From Symbiotaphrina buchneri (lineage: Eukaryota > Ascomycota > Symbiotaphrinales > Symbiotaphrinaceae): DNA of 64,000 nucleotides. Positions 1-10,755 of this stretch are shown one piece after another (positions within the stretch are counted from its first letter, which is position 1; each line of letters starts with the position of its first letter). Where the stretch lies: contig BCIG01000014.1 of assembly GCA_001599915.1 (NCBI GenBank), forward strand, positions 124,001-188,000, read 5' to 3'. Under the pieces are notes generated by a model. The model ran no database searches, was not told the DNA's origin, and saw only the letters and a program-made list of their open reading frames with translations. Position numbers and translations under genes: made by a program.

Positions 1-268
1 TTGCAGTCGGTTGTGTGTATGGGGCTTGTGCCCTAAGTCTTGGCTACTTTACGCGCCGCGACCAATCAACACCTTTAACGCAATGCAGCCTTAGTAAGCC
101 ACCTATAAACCAATCACAGAATCTCAAACCTGATATGCGGATATGCAAGGTTGCCAATGCAGAAGTACTCTCTGGCAGCTGATGGAGGGAAAATATACAA
201 TATGAAGCTATAGGCGCAAGTGAAAGCAATCGTGGCTGACAAGCTCCTTTCTCTTCAGCACGCCGGAG

Positions 269-1577
269 ATGGATCGTGGCATCCCGCTCCGAGGTGAAAT
301 GCAACAGCTTCAGCTCTTCCGCCGACAGTATCTGCAGCTTCTGGAGCCTAAATATATAGCCTTTCCTTCAGCCAGTTTGCTTCGCAATGCTGGCACTCAA
401 TCCTACTTATGTGAAAATATCTTTGGTCCGGATGCTGTGAAGTATCCTCCACCCGACCGTTACAAGCTGCGTGTGCTCAAAGAGCTTGTTCGCCTCATTG
501 AAAGTGCTATAGAGGACCCAGAGGAGGATGTATGCTCTCCAATTCTCTCTTTCGTTGTGCAATTGAACGACAGCAAGCTATCGGCTTGGTTATCGTGTCT
601 TTTGTATCCCATATCTCTTTTCCTTTCGCTGACTTTCGTTGCTCCATCAGGAAGTTTCTGATACTCTTCTGGAGCTTTTGGCAACACTCATGTCTACTCC
701 AATGCCATCAGAATTAGTATCCTCTCAGCAGAAGGCCTATGTCACTTATACGAGGCCATTTTCTCAAAGTTGTGCCAGCCAAGTGTCCGAAGAGGTCACA
801 ATTCTAGAGTCTCGCTCCGTCATCATGTCTTCTGGTGGAACAGGTCATCGTACCTGGGAAGCAGCATTGCATCTCGGCACCTACTTGGCTTCTCCGGCTG
901 GTATCTCTCTGGTAAAGGGGAAACGAGTCCTTGAATTAGGTGCTGGAACTGGCTTTCTCTCCGTTCTCTGTGCTAAACATTTGAAAGCGGAGTATGTCCT
1001 TGCGACAGACGGCGACGAGGATGTTATGGAAACTTTGCAAACGAACATCTTCCTTAACGAGCTTGACAATTCCAAGAAGATCAAAGAAAAGGTAGTGAAA
1101 TGGGGCAGAACCGTGCTTGATCTCGACGAGGATGAAGGGGAGGAGGAAGATGGGTATGACTTGATCGTGGGGGCAGATGTGGTATGTATGCACCAATTAT
1201 CAGGTATCTGAATGCAAAGCTGATGGATCGTAGACTTACGACAGCTCGGTTATCCCTTTCTTGGTTGGAACTCTGCGTGAACTTCTGGGAATGAACCAGG
1301 GTTCTCAAGCGCTGATATCAGCGACTGTCAGAAACGAGAAGACCTTCGATACGTTCATTTCTGCGTGCAGTAAGTTCCTAGCGATACATCATTTGGCTTG
1401 TTGAAAACTTTTTCAGACTGCTGAGAATATCCAGAGGGCGATTTCACCCTTCAAAACGTCGACTTTCCTGTTCCTGATATGCAGCAACAGACTGGGTTCT
1501 TTCACCCCACAAACACACCTATACGCATGCTCCTACTTTCAAGCTCGGGTTCCTCGTATGACGCATTTGCGCTCTGA
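269..1577 (+). CDS. efm3: eEF2-lysine methyltransferase (FAM86/Efm3 type)
   Basis: This is a predicted class I SAM-dependent methyltransferase of the EEF2KMT/FAM86 family, which methylates a lysine of translation elongation factor 2 in the cytosol. Four exons fit: 269-529, 651-1181, 1234-1369 and 1435-1577, with GT-AG introns of 121, 52, 52 and 65 nt at most, giving about 356 residues. The N-terminal ~85 residues are the family-specific FAM86 region. The SAM-binding core follows, with GTGHRTWEAALHLG, motif I VLELGAGTGFL and the post-I acidic TDGD. Exon 2 ends in the family signature GADVV and exon 3 opens with YDSSVIPFLV, the expected continuation. The ATG at 269 is the only good start before the conserved N-terminus. 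The assignment rests on motif recognition; the target lysine is inferred from the family. Confidence 0.88.
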
Positions 1578-2242
1578 CTTCACTTAGTGGCGATGAAGTT
1601 CCGTTGGGAGGTACAGGTGCCCACGGCTTTCAGTCTCTGACGTGTAACGCTGACTGCATTTTACAGCAGCAGCTTCTGGCTGGCAAAACCTTTGAGCCGA
1701 GTACATACACGGAAACGAAGCTGTAGAAGGCTATGCACTCTGATTCTATCTGGCAAATGACTCGGATCTATTAGATCCATGTGTCACCGAAGAAACTGCA
1801 CATAGGAAGGCAGAAGCTCTCCTTGTCAGAGACTTTGCAAGCTGTTGGCCACTTTGGAACACCTAACAAGCTACGCGATATAGCTTTGATCCAAAATTAT
1901 GATCATGTGCATGACAGGAGATACCCGCGTGGCTTATCAACGTGGCCATCTGTCCATTGCTCGAATCTTGTGCACTAGCATCTGCGTTGGTCTTCCAACC
2001 ACACAGTCACAGTTTCTCAAGCGATGACGCACTCCTTACGAACGGTAGCTTCACCCTCCACAGGTGGCATGATTGCTATCTAAGGACTATTTTACTCGGC
2101 GTTCCGTATCCTCTTTCCTCACCGCTGTCAAGAAAGAGCCATTGAGGACTGCTACGATCTTTCTCCCTTGAACACTACATATTCAGAATTAAAGGCGATC
2201 CACTTGCTTGAAACGTTGCCTGTTGAGCTTTGAGGCTTCAGA
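1578..2242. other. intergenic region, no gene seen
   Basis: About 665 nt between two plus-strand genes. Only short frames without family resemblance are present. It presumably holds the 3' UTR of the methyltransferase and the promoter of the next gene. Confidence 0.6.
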
Positions 2243-3163
2243 ATGGGTCCAAGCCAGTCCCGCAACCACCGCCGTTATCAGCCGTGGCCCACGTTCATAG
2301 GAGCGCCATACACTGGCGGTTGGCACAAACCATATAATCCTCTACGGCTGGGGCTCCTTGGGGACTTGCATGCGGATAGCAGGCGTGAGACCGGCGACGA
2401 GTGGACCATCTGCAACCCTCTTGGAGAGTACTACACCGTGCTTATTCCCTCTGGCGATGAATCTAGGAAGACAATACTGAGCGGGATGGAAGAGCTGCGT
2501 CGAACCGGCACGTATGACTCATTCCGCGGAGTTGACTTAATTGATTACGTACTGAAGAAAGGCTGGATATTTCAGATCACTGTTGGCCGGAAGTTCTTGC
2601 TTTGGTTCGTGACTGGGCCGGAGCAGGATATGGTAGCGAAGGAAATCTCCAAGTCCGCAGCTCCCAGAGAAGTCCTCATCCTGGGATTAGGTAAAAGACG
2701 GGCCACAGGAGACGAAGGCATCTTACTTCTGGAGCAGGTAGCTCCTGAACTTGCCGAGCAGCTCGCCCGCCAAAGTTATCCAACTTCCTTTCGAGGATTT
2801 CCGCCAGAGGTGCCGCGACGCACGCCTGCTAGGCCGAATGCTCCATTCTCACGTTGGGGAAGCCCAGCATATCCTACAGTATGTTACAATCCGCCGGGCC
2901 CGACTCCGGTACCCCTTCCCAACACCTGGGACCCCCCCACCAGGTACTCCTCCATACCCACATGTCCTTGGCCGCAGCCGCCTGCGTACAGCGAACAATG
3001 GCCAGGTGGAGGCGGATTTGGAGCACAGTGGCCTGGCGAAGTGGATCTTGGTGGACCGCGGCCTCCGCCTGGTACACAGTCCCGGGGTTTTGATGAGAAG
3101 CGTGCTCCCACACCCCGAGGACCTGAAATTCTCTATCCTGACGAGATTGAAGAAGTGGACTAG
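2243..3163 (+). CDS. orphan protein with proline-rich tail
   Basis: A single-exon 306-residue open frame starting at an ATG. I do not recognise it as a named family. Residues ~40-160 look folded, alternating hydrophobic and charged stretches; residues ~180-306 are low-complexity, rich in Pro, Gly and Trp, with an acidic end (DEIEEVD). The folded part has the same order of short motifs as the orphan genes at 34070-36665: an aromatic/Thr-rich strand (EWTICNPLGEYYTV), then a KKGW helix, then EVLILG. It could therefore be a remote member of that family. The match is weak and was made by eye. Codon use looks ordinary and the uninterrupted length supports a real gene. Confidence 0.6.
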   Translation: MGPSQSRNHRRYQPWPTFIGAPYTGGWHKPYNPLRLGLLGDLHADSRRETGDEWTICNPLGEYYTVLIPSGDESRKTILSGMEELRRTGTYDSFRGVDLIDYVLKKGWIFQITVGRKFLLWFVTGPEQDMVAKEISKSAAPREVLILGLGKRRATGDEGILLLEQVAPELAEQLARQSYPTSFRGFPPEVPRRTPARPNAPFSRWGSPAYPTVCYNPPGPTPVPLPNTWDPPTRYSSIPTCPWPQPPAYSEQWPGGGGFGAQWPGEVDLGGPRPPPGTQSRGFDEKRAPTPRGPEILYPDEIEEVD

Positions 3164-3689
3164 ACGTAGTAGTAGGTGTAGCAATATATGCATATCAAAA
3201 GACTGAACATATCGCCCGAGGCAAGCCTCAGCGAAAATGTTTTATTTATATTCCATAAAGGTTCCACCAAAAGTACCTCAGGTATATTTATTGGAGTGCG
3301 GACAGACTCATTTTTATCTGCATTATTCCCCATGGAAACCACTTAAAATAATCACTTATGGTCGTAAAAATGCTTATGGCCAACGCTTCATTGTACAGCA
3401 AAATTTCATGAAAGAGGTTTAGAAAGGTAGACCGCTGACATCTCGCTGCACAATCCCCTAAGCCCCTAAGCCCCCCTATCTGGCGCTGTCTTTGTCCAAT
3501 TGTCGCGTAGAACTTCTTCCCCCCGCTAATTCCTGCCAAGGCTGCGCAGCGATAGACAAACGACATCATCGTTCTGGATCCACACGTGAAACTTACCCAG
3601 CTTCTCCAGCTTCACGTCAGCTTAAAAGCTCCCAATCCAACCGTTATTACAATCGTAGCTATTTGATTGAAACTCTACGGAAGGAGGAG
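3164..3689. other. intergenic region, no gene seen
   Basis: AT-rich 3' flank of the orphan gene, then the probable promoter and leader of the next gene. A short direct repeat of CCCCTAAG lies near 3453-3475. It is too short to be called telomeric. Confidence 0.55.
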
Positions 3690-4545
3690 ATGGGCTCAGA
3701 AGGTGGCGGTGGCTTCATGCCGCCGTCAGTGCTGTCCCCGCCGGCATCTGTTGCCTCAACTTTGACCTCAACCGTGGATCTGCCTAGACCTAGAAAGCAC
3801 GCTCTGAAGCCTGGTAGCGGCAAGGAGAGCGAGTTCATAAATTACGTCGATCGAGGCATTTTGCGGTGAACAGGCGGTATGCGAAGAAATTCAGCTCCTC
3901 ATATGCCGACGAGGAGCCCGGCGTAGAACTTGTCAAGGGATACGAGTCATTCTCTGAGGTAGCAGCGGATATCGAGAAGCTGGCGGACGTGGTATGGGTC
4001 TCCGGCACTCGTGAGTACATGCAGCTCTCACAGAGATCATGCGTTGCTGACAGGGTGTTTGCTGGACAGCATCGTTGCAAATTCCGTATCTCTTAAATCT
4101 GTCTTTGTTGCTGGTGACATATCTGCCCTCCTTTCCTTTTGCTCCTAAACCCACTTTCAAATTGCTACATAAATTGGATTATGCGTTCGCCTCTCTTCTT
4201 CAAGGTCGAGATATAGACACTGGGGAGGTTCTGCCAGGATTCGAGGCCTTCGGGGCCCGCGGCGTAAGCCAGACCGACAAAGTCCGCATGAAGAGCATTG
4301 TTGAGCGCACGCGCATTGCTGTCGTGGAGGTGTATAGGAATGGCAAGTTTGAAGAGGGTGCTGCTACAGGAGAAGAGACTGAAATGGAGACGGAGAATGA
4401 GGACCCAGACGAGGAGGACATTGAGATCGTGGAGCGCTGGGATATGGAGGTGGCCAGAGTGTATGACCGGACCATTGTAGAGCTTGGAGAAACTCTGGGA
4501 GGCATTACTGATGGAATGCAAAATCGAGGACATCCCTCCGGGTAA
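3690..4545 (+). CDS. conserved ascomycete protein of unknown function, apparent frameshift
   Basis: I recognise this as a widely conserved-looking fungal protein but cannot name its function. Coding starts at ATG 3690 and runs to 3866 in one frame (ending INYVDRGILR). It continues from 3866 in the next frame (VNRRYAKKF), which reads as one unbroken conserved block. No usable splice pair lies there, so one base seems to be missing near 3864-3866 (CGGTG where CGGGTG would read through). A good intron follows at 4011-4069, joining SGT to PSLQIPYLLNL. The rest contains a hydrophobic segment (LLNLSLLLVTYLPSF) and an acidic low-complexity stretch (ETEMETENEDPDEED). The total would be about 265 residues. 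The C-terminus at 4545 is uncertain. The break may be real or a sequence error. Confidence 0.6.
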
Positions 4546-4943
4546 AGGCCAGGGACCTTTACGTGCTCCTAGGATCCAGGTTATTGTCGGCGTTCGCCGT
4601 CGTGTACTCCGGTGTCACTTTTGGTGTTCGTCCGCAGCTGGATATCCACAACAACAGAGGACACTCATTCTCGTCTCTCTGTTGAGATCCACTCCGCACC
4701 ACTGCACCCTCTGTCAAGGACGGTGATCTTCTGCTCTTCTTGACAGTTTGTATTTGGCACTCGGTCCTGCTCCATTCTACATCTTTCTGCTCCTTGCGTA
4801 TCAAGCCCGCTCTTCAGCAGTTTCAGACCATCTGCGACGCGTCATAACTGAGTGCGGTCACCCCTTGAGGTGATCAACCATGCGGACAGACATCAACTCA
4901 CCACGCAGTCGCTGAAGAGCTGCAAGCAAGCAGCAAGATCAAG
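4546..4943. other. intergenic region, no gene seen
   Basis: About 400 nt, pyrimidine-rich toward the right. Likely the 3' UTR of the upstream gene and the promoter of the gene starting at 4944. No coding signal was recognised. Confidence 0.55.
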
Positions 4944-6897
4944 ATGCCCAAGTACCTAGCGAAGGATGTGACCTTTGAGCTCAACGTCGGACGCCTGTGG
5001 GACTCGACCATCCACGAGCCAGCCTTCAACGAAGGGCAGGAGAAACATTCCAACGTCGAAGGAGCGGGTCATGCCCTTGACCGTGCCAAACCTGTGGCGG
5101 AACATGATCCTTGGAGTGTAGATGCGGACCATGGAGGAACGCCGCGTCTCCGATTCATTGGGAAGAACATTCCATGCTTGGTGGCCCAAGCTGGACCTGA
5201 TCTGGTCATAAAGAAGGAGACTGTGCCCAGCAATGGTAGGCCCATTCCTCTCTATACTTTTCCAAATTCCGGAACAGGATTGGCTAAAAGTAGCAGTCAT
5301 GGAGAGCATTGAGACAGGGGGGAAAGGCGCCCAGTCAACAAGTGTCGGTACGGCGTCGTCTATGCCTCGTGCTTCTGACACCGTTTCCATGAAGAACGGT
5401 CACTTGCCGCCAAAGACCGCAAGGAAGTCGGTACCTGTGAGCGGTCAATGGTCCAAAGATATGTCATTGAGCCTCACCGTCTCATTCAACAAAGAAAACA
5501 CTTTCGTCCGCTACAACGGGAACGAAATGGAATACCAGGATGTTGCAGTCATCGTATTCCTGAATGGTGAGCTCGCAGGATCTGACATCTATCCGCATGG
5601 TGCTCCTCGCCACAGCCGTGGTGGCCCTTATACCGTGAGAAAGGGACCGCATCTTCGGTTTTCTGGTCGCCGCGTCGGCCGACTCGTGGAGATCCCGTGG
5701 GTGCTGAACGCCTCATCTCCGAGTCCTACAACCGAGGACAAGAACTCCCAGACACGCTTCATCGACACTTGGACCCGGGTTGCTGTGGCCCTCATAGAGG
5801 AAGCTAAGAGGTGGGGAAGTAACGATCACCAGGAACCGAGCGCAGTGGCAGACTATCTGCATCGGATTGCCCATAAGAGATGTCCACTGAGTAAGGCAAG
5901 ACTCAAAAACATGGGCAATGTCCACCCAGCAATTCTTGATGTCGTGGTAGTGGCAGGAAAGGGAACCAGGTATGACCTGAATTCAGGGTATATTCGAGAA
6001 CCCGCACGACTGTTCGACGGAGCATATCCTCATGGATTCATGGTCCGTGGTGATAAGGCGACCCAAGCCGTTCCAGATAATGGTGGGGTGGACTTCTCTT
6101 GTAAATTAGTACAAGCGGAAAATTCAGACACAGAATACGAGGAAGACTCCACGCTGGCGCTTTTCAATTAATTGGATAAGGATGCAGAAGAAACAGGCAT
6201 GGAGACCAGTGAGGATATTGAAAGATCCATCAAGAAACTTGTCAAGCGAATGAAACGGGAACAACAAGCATTACGAAAGCGGTTGATGAAGGTGCAAGAT
6301 GGGCTGATGCAGACCCTCTCGGGGACTCTTGAGGCGATCGACGGTCCTGAATGGTTAGAAGGCGTACCAGAGGAACCAGAAGAAACGCCAGAAGCCACCC
6401 CCGAGGCCACCGGAAAGAAATCTGCGTCATCCATGATCACTCCAGTTCGTCGAAGCGGCAGGAAGCGCGGTATCCCGAAGAATTACTATGACACGAGCGA
6501 GGCTTTCGGCGGGGAAGTCGACGAACTGGCGGCCGAGATGCCATCGGCACGACGTCGCAAATCGTCGGCCACTAGCACACCGGCGGCAAACGGGCGGCCT
6601 CGTGTACGTCAGCCATCCACGGATTCCAGACGCTCTTCTGTCGTTGATCTGGACACCAGCATCGCCTCAGGATCTCGTCAGGGCAGCACAGCACCTCCCA
6701 GAAACCTTTCCTATCAAGATCGTGTGAAGGAGCTGAAAGAGTGGAAGCCCTCTGACGTGCACAAGAGGACCACGGTGAGCTATGCAACAGGTAGCGGCGA
6801 CGACAGTCAGGATACGTTTCGACAAGTCCTCTCGACGAGGGGAAGTTGCCTGAGGGACCAGACCGTGCTGGTGGCCTGCAGGTACTTCATTGGTTAG
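4944..6897 (+). CDS. unknown basic, nuclear-looking protein
   Basis: Three exons fit: 4944-5235, 5297-6100 and 6197-6897, about 598 residues. The second intron (6101-6196, GTAAAT...ACAG) removes an in-frame TAA at 6169 and joins VDFSC to METSED without changing frame. Residues ~95-360 may be a folded domain, with strands such as SLTVSFNKENTFVRYNG. A charged helix (IKKLVKRMKREQQALRKRL) follows, then a disordered basic tail with RRSGRKRGIPKNYY, which resembles a nuclear or DNA-contacting motif. I do not recognise the family. The last ~25 codons are doubtful: another frame (6846-7055) also stays open, so a missed intron or shift near 6770-6850 could change the C-terminus. Confidence 0.6.
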
Positions 6898-7684
6898 GCG
6901 GAAGTCTGTTTGCCAAACGCAGTGCAGGTGAGTCCAATGCGCTTGTCTTTTTCCCACTGTCTTTATTTGCTCCTTCGTTCAAGGATGACTCCGCTGGGGC
7001 CAGAGGAGCCGGGCCACAGCGCCTGGCCGGGACTGCAAACACCAGCTCTCATTAATCAAATCTTCTCAACTCGTCTGATGTTCATTGCAAGCCTGCGGTC
7101 ACTCTTAAATCACATGCAGAGGGTGCATCATGCTGACTGATGAATAGGGCTTGTTTGCGCCGGCATGCGAGGAGCTCTGTGCTCTCGATGGGATTGTGGG
7201 CATCTTTATAGGCCTTTTATTGTGTTCTCTGGGTGTCGATCGTTCTGAATTGCTCACTTGCTATCGAACAGAACGAGATCTTGTCTACGCATCCTGATTT
7301 GCTGTCCAGGGGAGACTATGGGGGAATGGAAACATGAGCAGTGGACAGACACGGGGTCGGAAATGCTGTTCATGGTTCTCACTTCTCTTTGCTCCGAGAT
7401 GTGTCACATAGGTTCACATGTGTCTCTCAGAATTTGGCTAACGTAGCCTTAAGAAGCCTTTGCTTAGGACATGTGCTTTTCCTAGATTTATGCTGACTGG
7501 TGACTGTGTGAATGCATTACTAACAATGAAAAAGGTTGCCTGAAAGCATTCAAAAGCAAGCCCCTTGTTGACATATTACGACATGCACACAACTTCAAAA
7601 GCTGGTTTGTCTATGGAAATTCGAACAAAGCATGACCCAAAATGGATTTCATTGAATCTAAAAGAGAAAACAGGGAAAGCCACC
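6898..7684. other. intergenic region between convergent genes
   Basis: About 790 nt between a plus-strand and a minus-strand gene, so it should hold two 3' UTRs. It includes a possible alternative C-terminal extension of the upstream gene to 7055. Nothing else was recognised. Confidence 0.55.
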
Positions 7685-8197
7685 TTACCATAGAATTCCC
7701 CCACTAATCCTACCTTCAAACGCCAACCTCCACTCCTCCCTAGCTATGCGCGCATCTTCCGCCACTCTCCTAACCGCCTCCTCTCTGCACAAAACCTCCT
7801 TCTGCACAGCCTTTGCCTCACTTACCCTCGCCTGCCGAAACGCATTCGCGAATCTCGCTCTTGCACACTCCAGCTGCGCATTCGCCGCCTCCAGCTCCCC
7901 GCCGTACCAGGCCCCCAGCTGCGCCGGGCTCGAGAAGGGAGCCTTCTCGGTCAGGGGCGGGAGCTGGATGATGGGCCGGGCGTTGCTGGCGTTGGCGCCG
8001 TCGTCGTAGATACCGTGCCGCCGGAAGTGCGCTGTAGAAGGCGGGCAGTGCGGGCAGGAGCCTGGGAGCGGCTGTGCGGTAGAGGTCGTGTCTGCGCAGA
8101 AGGTCGTGCTGAAGGGGTTTGGCGGGCCGCAAGTTTTCATGGTGTAGGCACCTGTGTGTCCGCAGTCGAGGAATTTCGTGTAGGTGCCTTTGCACAT
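7685..8197 (-). CDS. small Cys-containing orphan protein
   Basis: A single-exon frame of 170 residues from an ATG at 8197. The N-terminal half has cysteines at about residues 2, 12, 23, 34, 48 and 51 in short CG/CP contexts (DCGHTGAYTMKTCG, SCPHCPP), possibly a small metal-binding or disulfide-bonded module. No signal peptide is evident. The C-terminal half (~90-165) is strongly helical and rich in Ala, Arg and Glu, as in a coiled coil. Small fungal proteins opening with MC...CGH are common in ascomycete genomes, but I cannot give a function. High GC keeps frames on both strands open here, so coding status rests on the ATG, length and the ordered Cys pattern. Confidence 0.5.
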   Translation of the reverse strand: MCKGTYTKFLDCGHTGAYTMKTCGPPNPFSTTFCADTTSTAQPLPGSCPHCPPSTAHFRRHGIYDDGANASNARPIIQLPPLTEKAPFSSPAQLGAWYGGELEAANAQLECARARFANAFRQARVSEAKAVQKEVLCREEAVRRVAEDARIAREEWRLAFEGRISGGILW

Positions 8198-9211
8198 GGT
8201 TTTTGTATGGTTCCGGGATTGTGCTCTGGTGAGGAGAGGTCAGTAGTGGATATGGTGGGAGGGTTACTTATCCTATGGTTTTTGAACTGCTATTGTGGAG
8301 GTGCCGAGTTCGCCTTGAGGAGACTCGAAATGTTGATTGATGTTGTGAAGATGGGAACGGATGTTATCGTGGTTGTGGGTATTGGGTGTTTTATAGATTG
8401 GCTGGAGGCTTCCGTTCAGACTCGAGCTTTTAGAGCCGTGCTTTGATTGTCAAGGGCTGCTTTGTTGGGGGACAAGCAAAAGAGCTTTCCTCAATTACTT
8501 TGTTCGTGATGCTGCTGTTTTTAGAACAACACATCCTTGTGGGGTATCTCTCAAAGGACCGCGGCCTTTGTCAGTGAGCGCATCTCATAAACAGTCTGTG
8601 GGCGAAGAAACCCTGGACGTCCAGCTTGCTGGCTGCTGAAAGCGATCAGCTGGCTCACAGTAACCCCAAGATGTGGCGAGTATGGTCCACGAGAGAGGCA
8701 GTCATTTGATTGTGTATGTAACAAATGTGAGAGAAAGTGGAGAAGAAAATACAGTGACGATTGATACCGAAATGACTTCGTGACCCGCTGCGGACAGAAC
8801 ACGCCTATTCAGTCCGTTGCCCGAGGGTATCCCATTGATTTTTGTCTGTATAAACCAGCCTCAGAAGCCCGAATAGCAGTTCCGGGTATTCGAAACATGG
8901 AATGCCCGTGAAAAATGCCCATGTAGTACGCGTAAGAATCCCAAAAGGAGCGGCCCTGATGTGTTGAATGAAAAATATGGAGACGTGTGACAACCAGGAA
9001 ATAACTTTTTGGAGACGGATAACACCCAAGATTTTATACAATGTGACGAGATCGAGCGGTCAGAAAAGTCTATGTAAAAACCACCGATCAGCAGGGAACA
9101 CTGCCTATCATTGGAAACTCTCCACGGACAACATACGAAACGTGTAGTATGCCGCCGGTGAATTAGTAGAGACCATACGGCAAATTATCCAGCCACGGCC
9201 CCCAAAGTAGG
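8198..9211. other. intergenic region, no gene seen
   Basis: About 1 kb between two minus-strand genes: the promoter side of the Cys-containing orphan and the 3' flank of the Zn2Cys6 factor. Only short frames were found. Confidence 0.55.
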
Positions 9212-10755
9212 CTAAGCACCGATAGAGTCATGTCTGCTATCCAGATCCGCAAGGTAGCGATAAGCGTTCGAGGAGTTGCTACCACCGCCTATGAGGGTAT
9301 CGCGGGATGAGATGCTCGAAAGACCGGCTGTTGTTGAGTCTCGTCGAGAATGGTAACTCCTTGAAGACTCTGACAAGCCCGAGCCAGTGTAGGCCATTGA
9401 GGACACCGCGGTAGTCGTGTCAGGGCTAACAGACAGCGGCTGATAGCCTGTTGTATTGTCCTGCGACGGCAGAGTATCCTGCTTCGAAACAGCAGCAAAG
9501 AGAGAATTGGACAAAGAGGATACCGTAGTACTCGGAGTCGGCAGCCCCGTGGAGACGTTTGTGTCGCTGCCCCAAGGGTCACTAGATTTGTATGAAAGCG
9601 GGGAAGTCCATGGAAGCGATTCGTTGTGTGGGTACGACCCAGAGCTCGAGACAGACATCCTCGACATGGCTGGGTTCGGCAGGACGCGTTCACCGGCGGG
9701 TGCGGACAGTGGCAGCGTAGAGCAGATCGGGTTCACAGTTGGGAAGGTGGCCGGGTAGTCCGCGGAAGTTGCGGGAACACGACATAATGAAGCTGCCAGA
9801 AGATTTTGGTTGGAAGCTCCATAGGCAGAATGGGAATCCTGGTCAAGTAGTAATTCGTTGGCTGAGCTCCTGACGGATGAGCTGGTCGAATTGCCATTTC
9901 TCGGCGGATCCTGTGGTGTGTAAAGACCACTGCTGCTGTGGCTCTGCTCAGGTAGTGCATATGATGCTGGAGGGAGACCGTAGACTTCCAAAGCGCTTTC
10001 ACTATAAGCGGTTCCGTAATGACTAGGCGAATAGATCAGTTTGCCGGGGAGAGTCTGATAGCTGATGCCATTGGGGTAGCTCTGAGTAGAGTACACCCTA
10101 TGATAGGCGCCGGAATTAGATGCATCGGAATGGCTTGTAGAGAGGGGCGAGGCGAATTGCGGTGGTCCAATGTTTGTGCTCGGGAAAAGAACGTTTGATG
10201 GAAGCCTCGCAGGCACATAATGTTCGAGAATGTCCTCCGGGTTCTGTGAGTTTACCTGACAGTGGCTTTAGTATCATCACCCGGATCATCATAGATGTAG
10301 TAGAAAAATACTCTTAGAAATTGACAAGCCCCTGCATCAGCGCCAGAGTTTTTGCAGTTCTGGCAACCACTACCATCCCCCAGGTCTCCGCTACACTTGA
10401 TCTTTCTTCGTCGGCATCTGGAGCACTAGAAGGGTCACACTATCAGCGGCCATATGATGCTGGAGCATCCTCATGCCGTATTCGAAAGGAAATGATTGGG
10501 CTGGTAGAAAAGGCGTACAGCAACAGCGATCCTCCGCCTGGTTTGAGCGCCTCCACCTCCATCTGGTTCACTGGGCGGTGTCAGCCGATTTCCATGGTGC
10601 TGTGTGACGGCTCGGTGCCGTTCCTGTTGGTCGTGAAAGGACTGTCCCATACCCGTAGGTACAGAACGCTCGTGCGACAAATGAGGTATCATTCCGTTAC
10701 TCAATCGACGACTGTAATCAAGTCTCTCGAAATTGGTGTAGTACTGGCGAATCAT
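9212..10755 (-). CDS. Zn(II)2Cys6 transcription factor
   Basis: A fungal binuclear-cluster DNA-binding regulator. Minus-strand exons are 10755-10519, 10425-10312 and 10255-9212, with introns of 93 and 56 nt, giving about 464 residues. The second exon encodes the cluster: Cys at residues 80, 83, 90, 100, 103 and 113, within CSRCRRRKIKC and GCQNCKN. It is preceded by RRRIAVA, a typical lead-in. After the cluster come VNSQNPEDILEHYVP and a long Ser/Thr/Pro/Tyr-rich tail (residues ~130-464) that looks disordered and probably carries activation functions. There is no recognisable fungal_trans middle-homology domain, so it is the short, cluster-plus-tail type. The start at ATG 10755 is the first in frame. 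Its target genes are unknown. Confidence 0.85.

Noticed and set aside
3450-3476. CCCCTAAG repeats as an interstitial telomere
   Set aside because: Only two units and not the CCCTAA hexamer, so too short to mean anything.
7061-7446. Short plus-strand frames after the basic unknown protein
   Set aside because: Under 80 codons, no continuity with upstream exons and no recognised motif.
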